NCBI RefSeq assembly: GCF_000015265.1 | Contig: NC_008699.1 | Location: 310,001 to 374,000, forward strand | Reading direction: 5' to 3' | DNA length: 64,000 nucleotides | Source of the DNA: Nocardioides sp. JS614 | GTDB taxonomy: Bacteria > Actinomycetota > Actinomycetes > Propionibacteriales > Nocardioidaceae | Shown here: positions 24,652 to 33,218 of the stretch, one piece after another | How the letters are laid out: every line of letters starts with the position of its first letter | Numbering within the stretch: position 1 is the first letter of the stretch | Translations under genes and position numbers: made by a program | Notes under the pieces: model-generated | Seen by the model: only the letters and a program-made list of their open reading frames with translations | Told to the model about the DNA's origin: nothing | Databases searched by the model: none

Positions 24652-27108
24652 ATGGCCACGTCGGCCCAGCACGAGCACGAGCACGAGCACCAGCACGAGC
24701 ACCAGCACGGGGCGCCGCACGGCGCCGGGACCACCACGGCGGTGCTGGAGGTCTCGGGCGTCCACTGGGCGAGCAGCAAGAGCGTCGCCGAGGCGGTCCT
24801 GTCGCGGCAGCCCGGCGTGCTCTCGGTCGAGGCCAACCCGGTCGCGCAGACCGCCACGGTGACCTACGACCCGCGGCGCACCGATCTGGTCCGGCTGCGG
24901 GACTGGGTGCGTGAGTGCGGGTACCACTGCGCGGGTCGCTCAGTCCCGCGACACGTCTGCGACCCGATGGCCGAGCCGGTCCCCACCGAAGGACACGAAG
25001 GACACGAAGGACACGACGGGCACCGGCCCGAGCACGACGCGATGACGCACGACGCGACGACGCAAGGCGGACACGCACACGGGGGACACGCACACGGGGG
25101 ACACGCAGGGATGTCCATGGCCGACATGGCCCGGGACATGCGCAACCGCTTCCTGGTCGCGCTCGTGCTCTCGGTGCCGATCGCGCTGTACTCGCCGATG
25201 GGACGCGACATGCTCGGGTTCGATGCGGCCACGCCGTTCGGGCTCCGCGACGACGTGCTCGCGCTGGTGCTGTCCCTGCCGGTCGTCCTCTACTCCGCCT
25301 GGATCTTCTTCGACGGCGCCTGGCGCGCGCTGCGGGCGCGCACGCTCGACATGATGGTCCTGGTCGCGGTCGCCGTGGGTGCCGGCTGGCTCTACTCGCT
25401 CGGCGTGACGCTCACCGGCGGCGGCGAGGTGTTCTACGAGGCGGCCACGATGCTCACCACCTTCGTGCTCCTCGGCCACTGGTTCGAGATGCGGGCCCGC
25501 GGCGGTGCCAACGACGCCATCCGCACCCTCCTCGACCTGGCTCCGCCGGTGGCCGAGGTGCTCCGCGACGGCGAGGTCGTCACGGTGCCCACCGCCGAGG
25601 TCGTGATCGGCGACCTCCTCCTGGTCCGTCCGGGCAGCAGGATCGCCACCGACGGCCTGGTCGAGGAGGGCGAGTCCGAGGTCGACGAGTCGATGGTGAC
25701 CGGCGAGTCGATGCCCGTCGCGAAGGGGCCCGGCGACGCGGTCATCGGCGCCACCGTCAACACCACCGGCACGCTGCGGGTCCGGGCGACCAAGGTCGGC
25801 GCGGACACCGCCCTCGCCCACATCGTCGCCCTGGTGCAGGAGGCGCAGAACTCCAAGGCGCCCGGCCAGAAGCTGGCCGACCGCGCCGCCTACTGGCTCG
25901 TGCTGGTCGCCCTGGTCGCCGGGGTCGGCACCTTCCTCACCTGGCTGGCTGTCGGGCGACCGGTCGACGAGGCCCTGCTCTTCGCGATCACCGTCGTGGT
26001 GATCACCTGCCCCGACGCGCTCGGGCTGGCGACACCGACGGCGATCATGGTCGGGTCGGGCCTGGGGGCCAAGCGCGGCATCCTGTTCAAGAACGCGACC
26101 GCGATCGAGTCCGCCGCGCGCCTCGACACCGTGGTCATGGACAAGACCGGGACGCTGACCCGGGGTGAGCCGGAGGTCACCGAGGTCGTCCTCGCCCCGG
26201 GCGTCGACGAGCACCGGCTCCTGGCGCTGGTCGGCGCGGTCGAGCGGGAGTCGGAGCACCCACTGGCGCGGGCCGTCGTCGAGCACGCCGACCACGCCGG
26301 CGTACCGAGGCTCCGGGCGACCGGTTTCGCCAACGTCGCCGGGCACGGCGCCGTCGCGGAGGTCGACGGCCACCGGGTGGTGGTCGGCAACCGGAGGCTG
26401 ATGGACCGCGAGGGCGTCGCCCTCGATGTCCTGGCCGAGCAGCGGGAGACGATCGCGAGCGGCGGGCGCACCGCGATCCTCGTGGCGATCGACGGTGCGG
26501 CCAGCGCGGTCGTCGGGCTGGCGGACGCGGTCCGCCCGACCTCGGCCGCGGCGGTCGCGGCACTGCATGAGGCCGGAGTACAGGTCGTGATGCTCACCGG
26601 CGACAACGAGGCGACCGCCCGGCGGATCGCCGACCAGCTGGGGATCGACGACGTGATCGCGGAGGTGCTGCCCGAGGACAAGGCGGCCCAGGTCGTGGCG
26701 CTGCAGCGCCAGGGCCGTCGGGTCGCTCACGTGGGGGACGGCGTCAACGACGCTCCCGCGCTGGCGGCCGCCGACGTCGGGATCGCGATCGGTGCCGGCA
26801 CCGACGTGGCGATCGAGACGGCCGACGTCGTGCTGATGCGCTCGGACCCGCTCGACGTCCCGACCGCCCTGACCATCGGCCGGGGCACCCGCCGCAAGGA
26901 GCTGCAGTCCCTGGGCTGGGCGATCGGCTACAACGCGATCGCGCTGCCCGTCGCGGCCGGCGTGTTCGAGCCGGCGTTGGGGCTGACGCTGCGGCCCGAG
27001 GTCGCCGCGATGACGATGTCGGGCTCCAGCATCCTGGTCGCCGTGAACGCACTGCTCCTCAAGCGGCTGCGGCTCCCCGAGGTGGGGCGCCGGCATGAGC
27101 ATGTCTAG
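24652..27108 (+). CDS. Heavy-metal (probably copper) P1B-type ATPase with His-rich N-terminus and CPD motif
   Basis: An 818-residue metal pump. The N-terminus starts with a His/Glu run (about 7-19), then an HMA-like fold whose metal site CxxC is replaced by HWASS (38-42), then a second His-rich stretch (114-152). Eight membrane segments are expected. The TGES loop is at 350-353, the phosphorylation Asp is Asp497 in DKTGT, and the membrane metal motif is C453-P-D455 rather than CPC or CPH. GGAGG precedes the ATG. The CsoR-like operator and the copper neighbours point to Cu export; the CPD motif leaves specificity open. Confidence 0.88.
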   Translation: MATSAQHEHEHEHQHEHQHGAPHGAGTTTAVLEVSGVHWASSKSVAEAVLSRQPGVLSVEANPVAQTATVTYDPRRTDLVRLRDWVRECGYHCAGRSVPRHVCDPMAEPVPTEGHEGHEGHDGHRPEHDAMTHDATTQGGHAHGGHAHGGHAGMSMADMARDMRNRFLVALVLSVPIALYSPMGRDMLGFDAATPFGLRDDVLALVLSLPVVLYSAWIFFDGAWRALRARTLDMMVLVAVAVGAGWLYSLGVTLTGGGEVFYEAATMLTTFVLLGHWFEMRARGGANDAIRTLLDLAPPVAEVLRDGEVVTVPTAEVVIGDLLLVRPGSRIATDGLVEEGESEVDESMVTGESMPVAKGPGDAVIGATVNTTGTLRVRATKVGADTALAHIVALVQEAQNSKAPGQKLADRAAYWLVLVALVAGVGTFLTWLAVGRPVDEALLFAITVVVITCPDALGLATPTAIMVGSGLGAKRGILFKNATAIESAARLDTVVMDKTGTLTRGEPEVTEVVLAPGVDEHRLLALVGAVERESEHPLARAVVEHADHAGVPRLRATGFANVAGHGAVAEVDGHRVVVGNRRLMDREGVALDVLAEQRETIASGGRTAILVAIDGAASAVVGLADAVRPTSAAAVAALHEAGVQVVMLTGDNEATARRIADQLGIDDVIAEVLPEDKAAQVVALQRQGRRVAHVGDGVNDAPALAAADVGIAIGAGTDVAIETADVVLMRSDPLDVPTALTIGRGTRRKELQSLGWAIGYNAIALPVAAGVFEPALGLTLRPEVAAMTMSGSSILVAVNALLLKRLRLPEVGRRHEHV

Positions 27109-27159
27109 GGTCGGACATCTGTGATCCCGCACCCCGCCCGCTCCCGGAGAGGCTCCCCC

Positions 27160-27762
27160 ATGGGCAAGACCCTGACCGCCCTGGTCGCCGCGCTCGCGAC
27201 GATGCTCGTCCTCAGCTCCTGCGGTGGCGGGGAGAACGGCGACGGCGAGCCGGCCGCCCACACCGCGGCCGACGGCCAGCGGTTCAACGACGCCGACGTC
27301 GCCTTCGCGACCGACATGGTCCAGCACCACGCCCAGGCCCTGGCGATGGTCGACCAGACCATGGGCCGCGACCTGGGCCCGCGGGTCGAGCGGCTCGCCG
27401 AGAGCATCCGGGCCGCCCAGGGGCCGGAGATCGAGACCATGACCGGATGGCTGACCGACTGGGACCAACCGATCCCCGAGACCGTGCGCGACCACGCCAA
27501 CGCGCACGGCGGTCACGTCGAGACGGACCCGGACATGCCCGGGATGATGTCGCCGGAGCAGATGGCCGAGCTCGAGGCGGCCCCTGACGCCGAGTTCGCG
27601 CAGCTGTTCTTGACGATGATGATCGACCACCACGAGGGTGCCGTCGAGATGGCCCGGGCCGAGCAGCGCGACGGCCTGCACCCGGACGCCGTCGCCCTCG
27701 CCGAGCAGATCGAGTCCGCGCAGAACCGCGAGATCGCGACCATGCAGCGGATGCTGTCCTGA
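27160..27762 (+). CDS. DUF305 family lipoprotein
   Basis: A 200-residue secreted lipoprotein: signal peptide with lipobox LSSC (Cys21 or nearby), then the four-helix ferritin-like DUF305 domain with paired His motifs DMVQHHAQALAM and MMIDHHEGAVEMA, and a Met-rich middle (DPDMPGMMSPEQM). GGAGAGG lies about eight bases before the chosen ATG. It follows the copper ATPase by 51 bp and is probably co-transcribed. DUF305 proteins often accompany copper-resistance genes; metal binding outside the membrane is a reasonable inference. Confidence 0.88.
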   Translation: MGKTLTALVAALATMLVLSSCGGGENGDGEPAAHTAADGQRFNDADVAFATDMVQHHAQALAMVDQTMGRDLGPRVERLAESIRAAQGPEIETMTGWLTDWDQPIPETVRDHANAHGGHVETDPDMPGMMSPEQMAELEAAPDAEFAQLFLTMMIDHHEGAVEMARAEQRDGLHPDAVALAEQIESAQNREIATMQRMLS

Positions 27763-27811
27763 GCGGATCGGCGCGGCCCTACCGGTGGCGGGCCGGCCGC
27801 CGCTCGTCCGG

Positions 27812-27846
27812 GTCGTCGTCCCCGAGCTTCGCCCGGGGACGACGAC
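27812..27846. terminator. Bidirectional hairpin between convergent genes
   Basis: Twelve-bp perfect arms GTCGTCGTCCCC / GGGGACGACGAC around an 11-nt loop, ending four bases before the stop of the convergent oxidoreductase gene. There is no T-run, as is usual for terminators in high-GC actinobacteria. It would serve both strands. Confidence 0.65.
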
Positions 27847-27849
27847 AGC

Positions 27850-29403
27850 TCAGATCCTGGCGTCCATGTCCTGGTAGCCGGAGTCCTCGCGGGTGCCGCC
27901 CATCCCGTCGCCGACCTCCTTGTAGTCATGGATCCAGGACACCGAACGGACCCACTTGACCATCTTGTAGCCGTGCATGGACTCGGTGCGCAGCCGCAGC
28001 GGGGCGCCGTACATCTCGGGCAGCGGCGCACCGTTCATGCCCCAGGCGAGGATCGTCTCGTCCTCCATCGCCATCGCCTTGGTGAGCACGGTGTAGTAGG
28101 GCTCCACCGGCCGTCCGTCGTGCATGTGCTGGGCGGTCCCGAAGGACTCGATCATCACGTAGTCGGCGCCTTCGAGCGGCTCGACCTGGGCGAGCACCTC
28201 ACGCAGCGGGATACCCGACCACTTCGCGATGCCGGTCCAGCCCTGCATGCAGGTGTGCATGGTGATCTGGTCCTGGGCCGCGATCTCCCTGAGCTCGTCG
28301 AGCGAGAAGGACCGCGGTTCCCGGACCAGGCCGCCGACCTCGAGCCGGAAGTCGCGGAAGCCGCCGTCGCGCAGCGCGAGCCACTCCGGCGACTGGCTCA
28401 GGTCCGGCGGCCGGGTGTTGACCCAGTGGAACGGCGAGATGTCGTCCTCGGTGAACACCTGCCGGGCCCGCTGCCGCGAGGTCATCGGGTTCAGCACGAG
28501 CTTCTTGATCGGCGCCTGCAGGCCGTAGAGCACCCGCTGGCTCTTCCGCACGTCGATCAGCGAGACGTACGACGCCGCGATCCACAGCGCGACCACCACG
28601 ACGACCCCGACGATCACCCGGGTGACGGCCTGGCCGACCAGGGCGGCGTCGTACTCCTCGCCCATCATCATGTGCACGAGGTTGTGCTCGCGGTGCACCA
28701 GGAGCACGAGCGCGACGTGCATGACCGCGAACACCACGAAGAACGCCATGCCGAGGAAGTGCAGCGAGCGCGCGGCCTGGCGGCCGCCGAAGAGCTTCGG
28801 GTACCACGGGTAGCGGCCCACGACCGCCGGCGACATCACCGGACCGGTGACGATCATCAGCGGCGCCAGCACGAACACCACGAACGTGTACATCAGCTGC
28901 TGCAGGGCGTCGTACGGCTGGAAGTGCTCGATCGAGGGGACCCCGAATCCGGCGTAGATCTTCAGCGAGTCCCAGGCCTCCGGGAACACGCTCCACGAGG
29001 TCGGGATCAGTCGTCGCCACTGGCCGGTGCCGAACAGCAGCACCACGTAGATGAGCCCGTTGAGCACCCACAGGGTGGTGATCAACCCGTGCCAGGCGCG
29101 ACCGATGCCGATCTTGGCCCGGCCCGGGAGACTGATCAGCGGGTGCAGGTCGCGCTGGTCATCACGTGCGGTGAAGGCCCCGATCTCCGAGGGAACCTTG
29201 TCCTTGGTGAACTTCAGCCACTCGGTGTCCGGCCCGCAGTCGTTGCGCCAGTAGAGCCGCGGGTGCGAGGCGAGGATCTCCCAGCCGGACCGGACCAGCA
29301 GACCCAGGAACAAGAAGTTGACCAGGTGGGTCACCTGCAGCCACCACGGGAAGCCGAGCTCCGTCGAGGACGTGGCGGCCTGCAGAATCGGGTGCATCAT
29401 CAT
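27850..29403 (-). CDS. Molybdopterin-dependent oxidoreductase fused to a cytochrome b561-like membrane domain
   Basis: A 517-residue fusion. Residues about 1-300 form a four- to five-helix membrane cytochrome with candidate haem His residues in VTHLVNF, GIGRAWHGL and AVMHVALVLLVHREH. The C-terminal about 200 residues are a sulfite-oxidase/YedY-type molybdopterin domain with the cofactor Cys in HTCMQGWTG and the segment GAPLRLRTESMHGYKMVKWV. This combines YedY- and YedZ-like functions in one chain and implies transfer of electrons between the quinone pool and an external substrate, perhaps repair of oxidised Met. There is no separate Tat signal on the molybdopterin domain. GGAG precedes the first of three ATGs. 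Confidence 0.85.
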   Translation of the reverse strand: MMMHPILQAATSSTELGFPWWLQVTHLVNFLFLGLLVRSGWEILASHPRLYWRNDCGPDTEWLKFTKDKVPSEIGAFTARDDQRDLHPLISLPGRAKIGIGRAWHGLITTLWVLNGLIYVVLLFGTGQWRRLIPTSWSVFPEAWDSLKIYAGFGVPSIEHFQPYDALQQLMYTFVVFVLAPLMIVTGPVMSPAVVGRYPWYPKLFGGRQAARSLHFLGMAFFVVFAVMHVALVLLVHREHNLVHMMMGEEYDAALVGQAVTRVIVGVVVVVALWIAASYVSLIDVRKSQRVLYGLQAPIKKLVLNPMTSRQRARQVFTEDDISPFHWVNTRPPDLSQSPEWLALRDGGFRDFRLEVGGLVREPRSFSLDELREIAAQDQITMHTCMQGWTGIAKWSGIPLREVLAQVEPLEGADYVMIESFGTAQHMHDGRPVEPYYTVLTKAMAMEDETILAWGMNGAPLPEMYGAPLRLRTESMHGYKMVKWVRSVSWIHDYKEVGDGMGGTREDSGYQDMDARI

Positions 29404-29610
29404 GCGCTCCGTTTCTCCGGTGCGGCCCGGACGCCGCGGGTGCGAAGGGGCATCCCGACCATAGCGACATCGAGCGTCGGTCGGACCTGGCCGGGCGACC
29501 CGGAAGTGTGAGTTGCGCCGCCTCCCAGACCCGCATCAGCTCGCGGGCCTCGTTGACGTGCCGGGCGCCGGCCCGGAAGGCCCTCGACCGGATCGCTCGC
29601 CCGACGACGA

Positions 29611-29637
29611 ACGGCGCCGCTCTGGGAGCGGCGCCGT
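29611..29637 (-). terminator. Hairpin downstream of tRNA-Ser
   Basis: Perfect 11-bp arms ACGGCGCCGCT / AGCGGCGCCGT with a 5-nt loop, 9 bp past the 3' end of tRNA-Ser on its strand, followed by TCGTCGTCG. The position fits transcription termination. Confidence 0.6.
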
Positions 29638-29645
29638 CCGGGTGG

Positions 29646-29731
29646 CGGAGGATAGGGGATTCGAACCCCTGAGGGCTATTAACCCAACCCGCTTTCCAAG
29701 CGAGCGCCATAGGCCACTAGGCGAATCCTCC
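29646..29731 (-). tRNA. tRNA-Ser (anticodon GGA)
   Basis: The 86-nt sequence folds as a type II (long variable arm) tRNA: 7-bp acceptor GGAGGAT / ATCCTCC, discriminator G as required for serine, T-arm GGTTCGAATCC, and anticodon loop with GGA, which reads UCC and UCU. CCA is not encoded. Confidence 0.95.
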
Positions 29732-29738
29732 GCCGAGG

Positions 29739-29744
29739 AGAGTA
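29739..29744 (-). promoter_or_regulatory. -10 box of tRNA-Ser
   Basis: TACTCT on the minus strand, a TANNNT match, 7-8 bases before the mature 5' end of the tRNA. Confidence 0.45.
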
Positions 29745-29817
29745 CCGGGCGGCCGTCGAGGGAGCGAATCCGCCCGATGCGGACAGCCGGGGTACGACGG
29801 GGGTGTGCGGAGCCGTC

Positions 29818-29847
29818 TTGGTGCCGTCTCGCGGCCTCACCTAGACT
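29818..29847 (+). promoter_or_regulatory. Promoter of the SRP RNA gene
   Basis: TTGGTG (-35) and TAGACT (-10, 29842-29847) separated by 18 bp. The predicted start, about 29854, coincides with the beginning of the SRP RNA helix. Confidence 0.5.
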
Positions 29848-29851
29848 CGTC

Positions 29852-29945
29852 GCCAACCCCCCGCGTGGCGGCACCTCACCGAATCCCCCAGGGCCGGAAG
29901 GCAGCAAGGGCAAGTGGGCTCTGCCGGGTGCGCGGGGGGCCTTCT
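29852..29945 (+). ncRNA. ffs: Signal recognition particle RNA, small (4.5S-type)
   Basis: The sequence folds into one long hairpin closed by CCCCCCGCG near the start and CGCGGGGGG near the end. The apical part has the conserved Ffh-binding features GGGCCGGAAGGCAGCAAGGG (GGAA tetraloop and asymmetric loop). It lies upstream of dnaX, the usual place in many bacteria. It works with Ffh in targeting membrane proteins to the translocon. Ends are approximate by a few bases. Confidence 0.92.
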
Positions 29946-30138
29946 CATGTCCCGGTGCCGGCGCTCGCGCTGGCACCGAGCAGGACGGAGGTCGCGGATC
30001 GAGCTCGGAGGGGTCTCCCTGCCCTCGCTGCCGCTCGCCACTCGACCAACGATCGGCGTATCGAGGCCCAGCCGCCCATCGGAGCGTCCCGCCCCGCGGC
30101 GGCCACCCACGCCGCTACCGGCTGTCGGACCCGGTGGT

Positions 30139-30144
30139 TAGGGT
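30139..30144 (+). promoter_or_regulatory. -10 box of leaderless dnaX promoter
   Basis: TAGGGT with exactly six bases to the GTG of dnaX. It supports that GTG as the start and predicts a leaderless transcript. Confidence 0.5.
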
Positions 30145-30150
30145 TCATGC

Positions 30151-32187
30151 GTGGAGTCACCCCTCGCGCTGTACCGCCGCTACCGGCCCGAGACCTTCGC
30201 GGAGGTCATCGGGCAGGCCCACGTGACGGAGCCGCTGCGGGTGGCGCTGGCCAACAACCGGGTCAACCACGCCTACCTGTTCTCCGGACCGCGCGGCTGC
30301 GGGAAGACCACCTCGGCGCGGATCCTCGCCCGAGCCCTGAACTGCGACCAGGCACCGGTGGCCGACCCCTGCGGCGAGTGCGAGAGCTGCCGCGACCTGG
30401 CCCGCGGCGGTCCGGGCTCGATCGACGTCATCGAGATCGACGCCGCCTCGCACGGTGGCGTCGACGACGCGCGGGACCTGCGGGAGAAGGCGTTCTTCGC
30501 GCCGGTGCGCAGCAAGTACAAGGTCTACATCATCGACGAGGCCCACATGGTCACCACGCAGGGCTTCAACGCCCTGCTCAAGCTCGTCGAGGAGCCGCCG
30601 CCGCACCTGCGCTTCATCTTCGCGACCACCGAGCCGGACAAGGTGCTGCCGACGATCCGCTCGCGCACCCACCACTACCCGTTCCGGCTGATCCCGCCGC
30701 GGCTGCTCTCGTCGTACCTCTCCGAGCTGTGTGCCAAGGAGGGCGTGGCCATCGATCCTGCCGCGCTCCCGCTGGTCGTGCGGGCCGGTGGCGGATCGGC
30801 GCGCGACACCCTGTCGGTGCTCGACCAGCTGCTCGGTGGCGCCGGTCCCGCCGGCGTGACCCACGAGCTGGCAGCCGGCCTGCTCGGCTACACGCCCGAC
30901 ACGCTGCTCGACGAGGTCGTCGACGCGTTCGCGGCCGGTGACGGTGCGGCCGTGTTCCGCGTGGTCGACAAGGTCGTCGAGACCGGCCAGGACCCGCGCC
31001 GGTTCACCGAGGACCTGCTGCGCCGGCTGCGCGACCTGGTGATCGTCGCGGCGGTGCCCGACGCGCCCGCGACCGGGCTGATCGACGTCTCGGAGGACCA
31101 GGGCGAGCGGCTGGTGGCCCAGGCCGCCCGCTTCGGCGCCGCCGAGCTGAGCCGGGCCGCCGACATCGCCGCGACCGGGCTGACCGAGATGCGCGGCGCC
31201 ACGGCGCCCCGCCTGCTGCTCGAGCTGCTCTGCGCCCGGATCCTGCTGCCGGGGGCCGACCACGCCACGGACGGGGTGCTGGCGCGGCTCGACCGGCTCG
31301 AGAAGCGGTTGACGATCACCGGCGTCCCGACCCCGACCGCCGCCGCGCCCGCGCCCCCCGCCCAGGACCGGCCGACCCCGCCGCCCGCACGCCCGGCCGC
31401 GCCGGACCCGGCGGCCGAGCGGCCCGACCCCGTGGCCGCGCCGCCGCCGGCTGCCCCGCCCGCGCCGCAAGCGCCTCCTGTCTCCGCGCCCACGGCTGAG
31501 CCGGAGCCGGCCGCCGAGCCGCCCATGGCCGAGCCGCCCGTCGCCGAGCAGACATCGGCCGAACCGGCCGAGCCGCCACCGGCGAGCGCTCCCGCGGGAG
31601 CCGCGGGTGGGTTGACGCTGGTCGACGTACGCCGGCTCTGGCCCGACATCGTCGACGCCACGAAGCTGCGCCGGCGGGTCGCCTGGATGCACCTCACCCA
31701 GAACTGCCAGGTCGTGGGGGTCGACGGCCAGACCCTGACCCTCGGGTTCACCAACGCGGGTGCGCGGGACTCCTTCGTCAACGGCGGCTGCGACGAGGTG
31801 CTGCGCCAGGCCGCCATCGACGTGGTCGGTGCCGACTGGCGGATCGAGACGATCATCGACCCCGGCGCGCGTGCGGATGTCCCGGTCGTGACCACCCCGG
31901 CGGTTCCCGCCGCGGACCCGGCGCCCGCGCCGGAGGCCGGCCCGCCGGCCGAGGAGGCCCCGCAGCCACGGCGCACGAGCGACCCCGAGTCGATCGCGGC
32001 CGCTCGGGAGGCGATCCAGCAGACCCGCGCCGGTGACGAGCCCCGGCCCGAGGGGCCGGACTGGGCGGCCGCCGACGCCGACGCCCACCCCGACGACCTC
32101 GACGCCGACCAGCAGGGCATGAGCACCGCCGAGCTGCTCCAGCGCGAGCTCGGCGCGCAGATGATCGAGGAGATCCGCCACCAGTGA
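30151..32187 (+). CDS. dnaX: DNA polymerase III subunit gamma/tau
   Basis: A 678-residue clamp-loader ATPase. Walker A GPRGCGKT is at 46-53, a zinc module has Cys65, 74, 77 and 80, the Walker B box is DEAH at 129-132, and SRT near 171-173 contains the sensing Arg. After domain III comes an Ala/Pro/Glu-rich linker (about 385-490), then a C-terminal tau-like domain (VRRLWPDIVDATKLRRRVAWM). The full-length product should hold the polymerase cores together. I see no slippery A-run for making gamma by frameshift. It heads the dnaX-ybaB-recR cluster. Confidence 0.96.
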   Translation: MESPLALYRRYRPETFAEVIGQAHVTEPLRVALANNRVNHAYLFSGPRGCGKTTSARILARALNCDQAPVADPCGECESCRDLARGGPGSIDVIEIDAASHGGVDDARDLREKAFFAPVRSKYKVYIIDEAHMVTTQGFNALLKLVEEPPPHLRFIFATTEPDKVLPTIRSRTHHYPFRLIPPRLLSSYLSELCAKEGVAIDPAALPLVVRAGGGSARDTLSVLDQLLGGAGPAGVTHELAAGLLGYTPDTLLDEVVDAFAAGDGAAVFRVVDKVVETGQDPRRFTEDLLRRLRDLVIVAAVPDAPATGLIDVSEDQGERLVAQAARFGAAELSRAADIAATGLTEMRGATAPRLLLELLCARILLPGADHATDGVLARLDRLEKRLTITGVPTPTAAAPAPPAQDRPTPPPARPAAPDPAAERPDPVAAPPPAAPPAPQAPPVSAPTAEPEPAAEPPMAEPPVAEQTSAEPAEPPPASAPAGAAGGLTLVDVRRLWPDIVDATKLRRRVAWMHLTQNCQVVGVDGQTLTLGFTNAGARDSFVNGGCDEVLRQAAIDVVGADWRIETIIDPGARADVPVVTTPAVPAADPAPAPEAGPPAEEAPQPRRTSDPESIAAAREAIQQTRAGDEPRPEGPDWAAADADAHPDDLDADQQGMSTAELLQRELGAQMIEEIRHQ

Positions 32188-32242
32188 GCCCGTACTGCCC
32201 GTGCCGACCCGTGACGACCCAGCGACCACCAGAGGTGAACCC

Positions 32243-32617
32243 ATGAGCCAGAACCCCTTCGAAGCCCTTGGTGGCGGAGGGTTCGACATGAACGCCCTGC
32301 TGCAGCAGGCCCAGCAGATGCAGGAGCAGCTGCAGAGTGCCCAGGAGCGCCTCACCGAGACCGTCGTGGACGGCACCGTGGCCGGTGGCGCGGTGACCGT
32401 GAAGGTCAACGGCGTCGGCGAGCTGGTCGGTGTGGAGATCAGGGCCGGCGGCTTCGACGGCAGCGACCCCGACGACCTGTCCGACCTCGGTGACATGATC
32501 ATCGCGGCCTACCGGGACGCCAAGGCCCAGGCCGACGCGCTCGCGGGCGAGGCCCTCGGCCCGCTGGCCGGCGGCGCCGAGGGGCTGCCCGGCATGCCGG
32601 GCCAGCTGGGGTTCTAG
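32243..32617 (+). CDS. YbaB/EbfC nucleoid-associated protein
   Basis: A 124-residue DNA-binding protein. A Gln-rich helix (LLQQAQQMQEQLQSAQERL) leads into the family core VTVKVNGVGELVGVEI and a second helix, ending in a Gly-rich tail. It lies between dnaX and recR, the canonical position, 55 bp after dnaX and one base before the TTG of recR. It is thought to help organise the nucleoid or assist recombination repair. Confidence 0.93.
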   Translation: MSQNPFEALGGGGFDMNALLQQAQQMQEQLQSAQERLTETVVDGTVAGGAVTVKVNGVGELVGVEIRAGGFDGSDPDDLSDLGDMIIAAYRDAKAQADALAGEALGPLAGGAEGLPGMPGQLGF

Positions 32618-32618
32618 G

Positions 32619-33218
32619 TTGTACGAGGGCGTCGTCCAGGACCTGATCGACGAGCTCGGTCGGCTGCCGGGCGTCGGTCCCAAGGGCGCGCAGCGGATCG
32701 CGTTCCACCTGTTGCAGGCCGACCCCGCCGACGTACGCCGCCTCGCCGATGTGCTGCTCGAGGTGAAGGCGAAGGTCAAGTTCTGCAGCATCTGCTTCAA
32801 CGTCTCCCAGGACGACCAGTGCCGGATCTGCCGCGACCCGCGGCGCGACCCGTCGGTGCTGTGCGTGGTCGAGGAGTACAAGGACGTGGTCGCCATCGAG
32901 CGGACCCGTGAGTTCCGCGGCCGCTACCACGTGCTCGGCGGGGCCATCTCGCCGATCGACGGGGTCGGACCGGAGCAGCTGCGGATCCGGGAGCTGATGG
33001 TGCGGCTGGCCGACGGCACGATCACCGAGGTGATCCTGGCGACCGACCCCAACCTCGAGGGGGAGGCGACTGCGACCTACCTCACCCGGATGCTCAAGCC
33101 CCTGGAGTTGCGCGTGACGCGGCTTGCGAGTGGACTGCCAGTAGGCGGTGATCTGGAGTACGCCGACGAGGTGACCCTGGGCCGCGCGTTCGCAGGAAGG
33201 CGATCAGCAGATGACTGA
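32619..33218 (+). CDS. recR: Recombination mediator RecR
   Basis: A 199-residue ring-forming repair protein that helps load RecA with RecO. It has an N-terminal helix-hairpin-helix (LPGVGPKGAQRIAFHLL), a zinc finger with Cys56, 59, 68 and 71, and a Toprim domain (LCVVEEYKD to ATDPNLEGEATATYL). It starts at TTG one base after the ybaB stop and overlaps the next gene by eight bases. Length and motifs are standard. Confidence 0.96.
   Translation: MYEGVVQDLIDELGRLPGVGPKGAQRIAFHLLQADPADVRRLADVLLEVKAKVKFCSICFNVSQDDQCRICRDPRRDPSVLCVVEEYKDVVAIERTREFRGRYHVLGGAISPIDGVGPEQLRIRELMVRLADGTITEVILATDPNLEGEATATYLTRMLKPLELRVTRLASGLPVGGDLEYADEVTLGRAFAGRRSADD

Noticed and set aside
25005..25110. Tandem repeats GGACACGAA and GGACACGCACACGGG as a possible CRISPR-like or satellite array
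   Set aside because: They are in frame within the ATPase gene and encode its His/Gly-rich linker. There are no spacers.
29474..29617. Minus-strand frame containing ARHVNEARELMRVWEAAQLT, protein-like in appearance
   Set aside because: No start codon with ribosome site, short, and continuous with chance frame through tRNA-Ser. Could be a remnant but cannot be supported.
30151..32187. Programmed frameshift in dnaX to make gamma
   Set aside because: No A-rich slippery heptamer or following stem could be seen. A single tau-like product is more likely.
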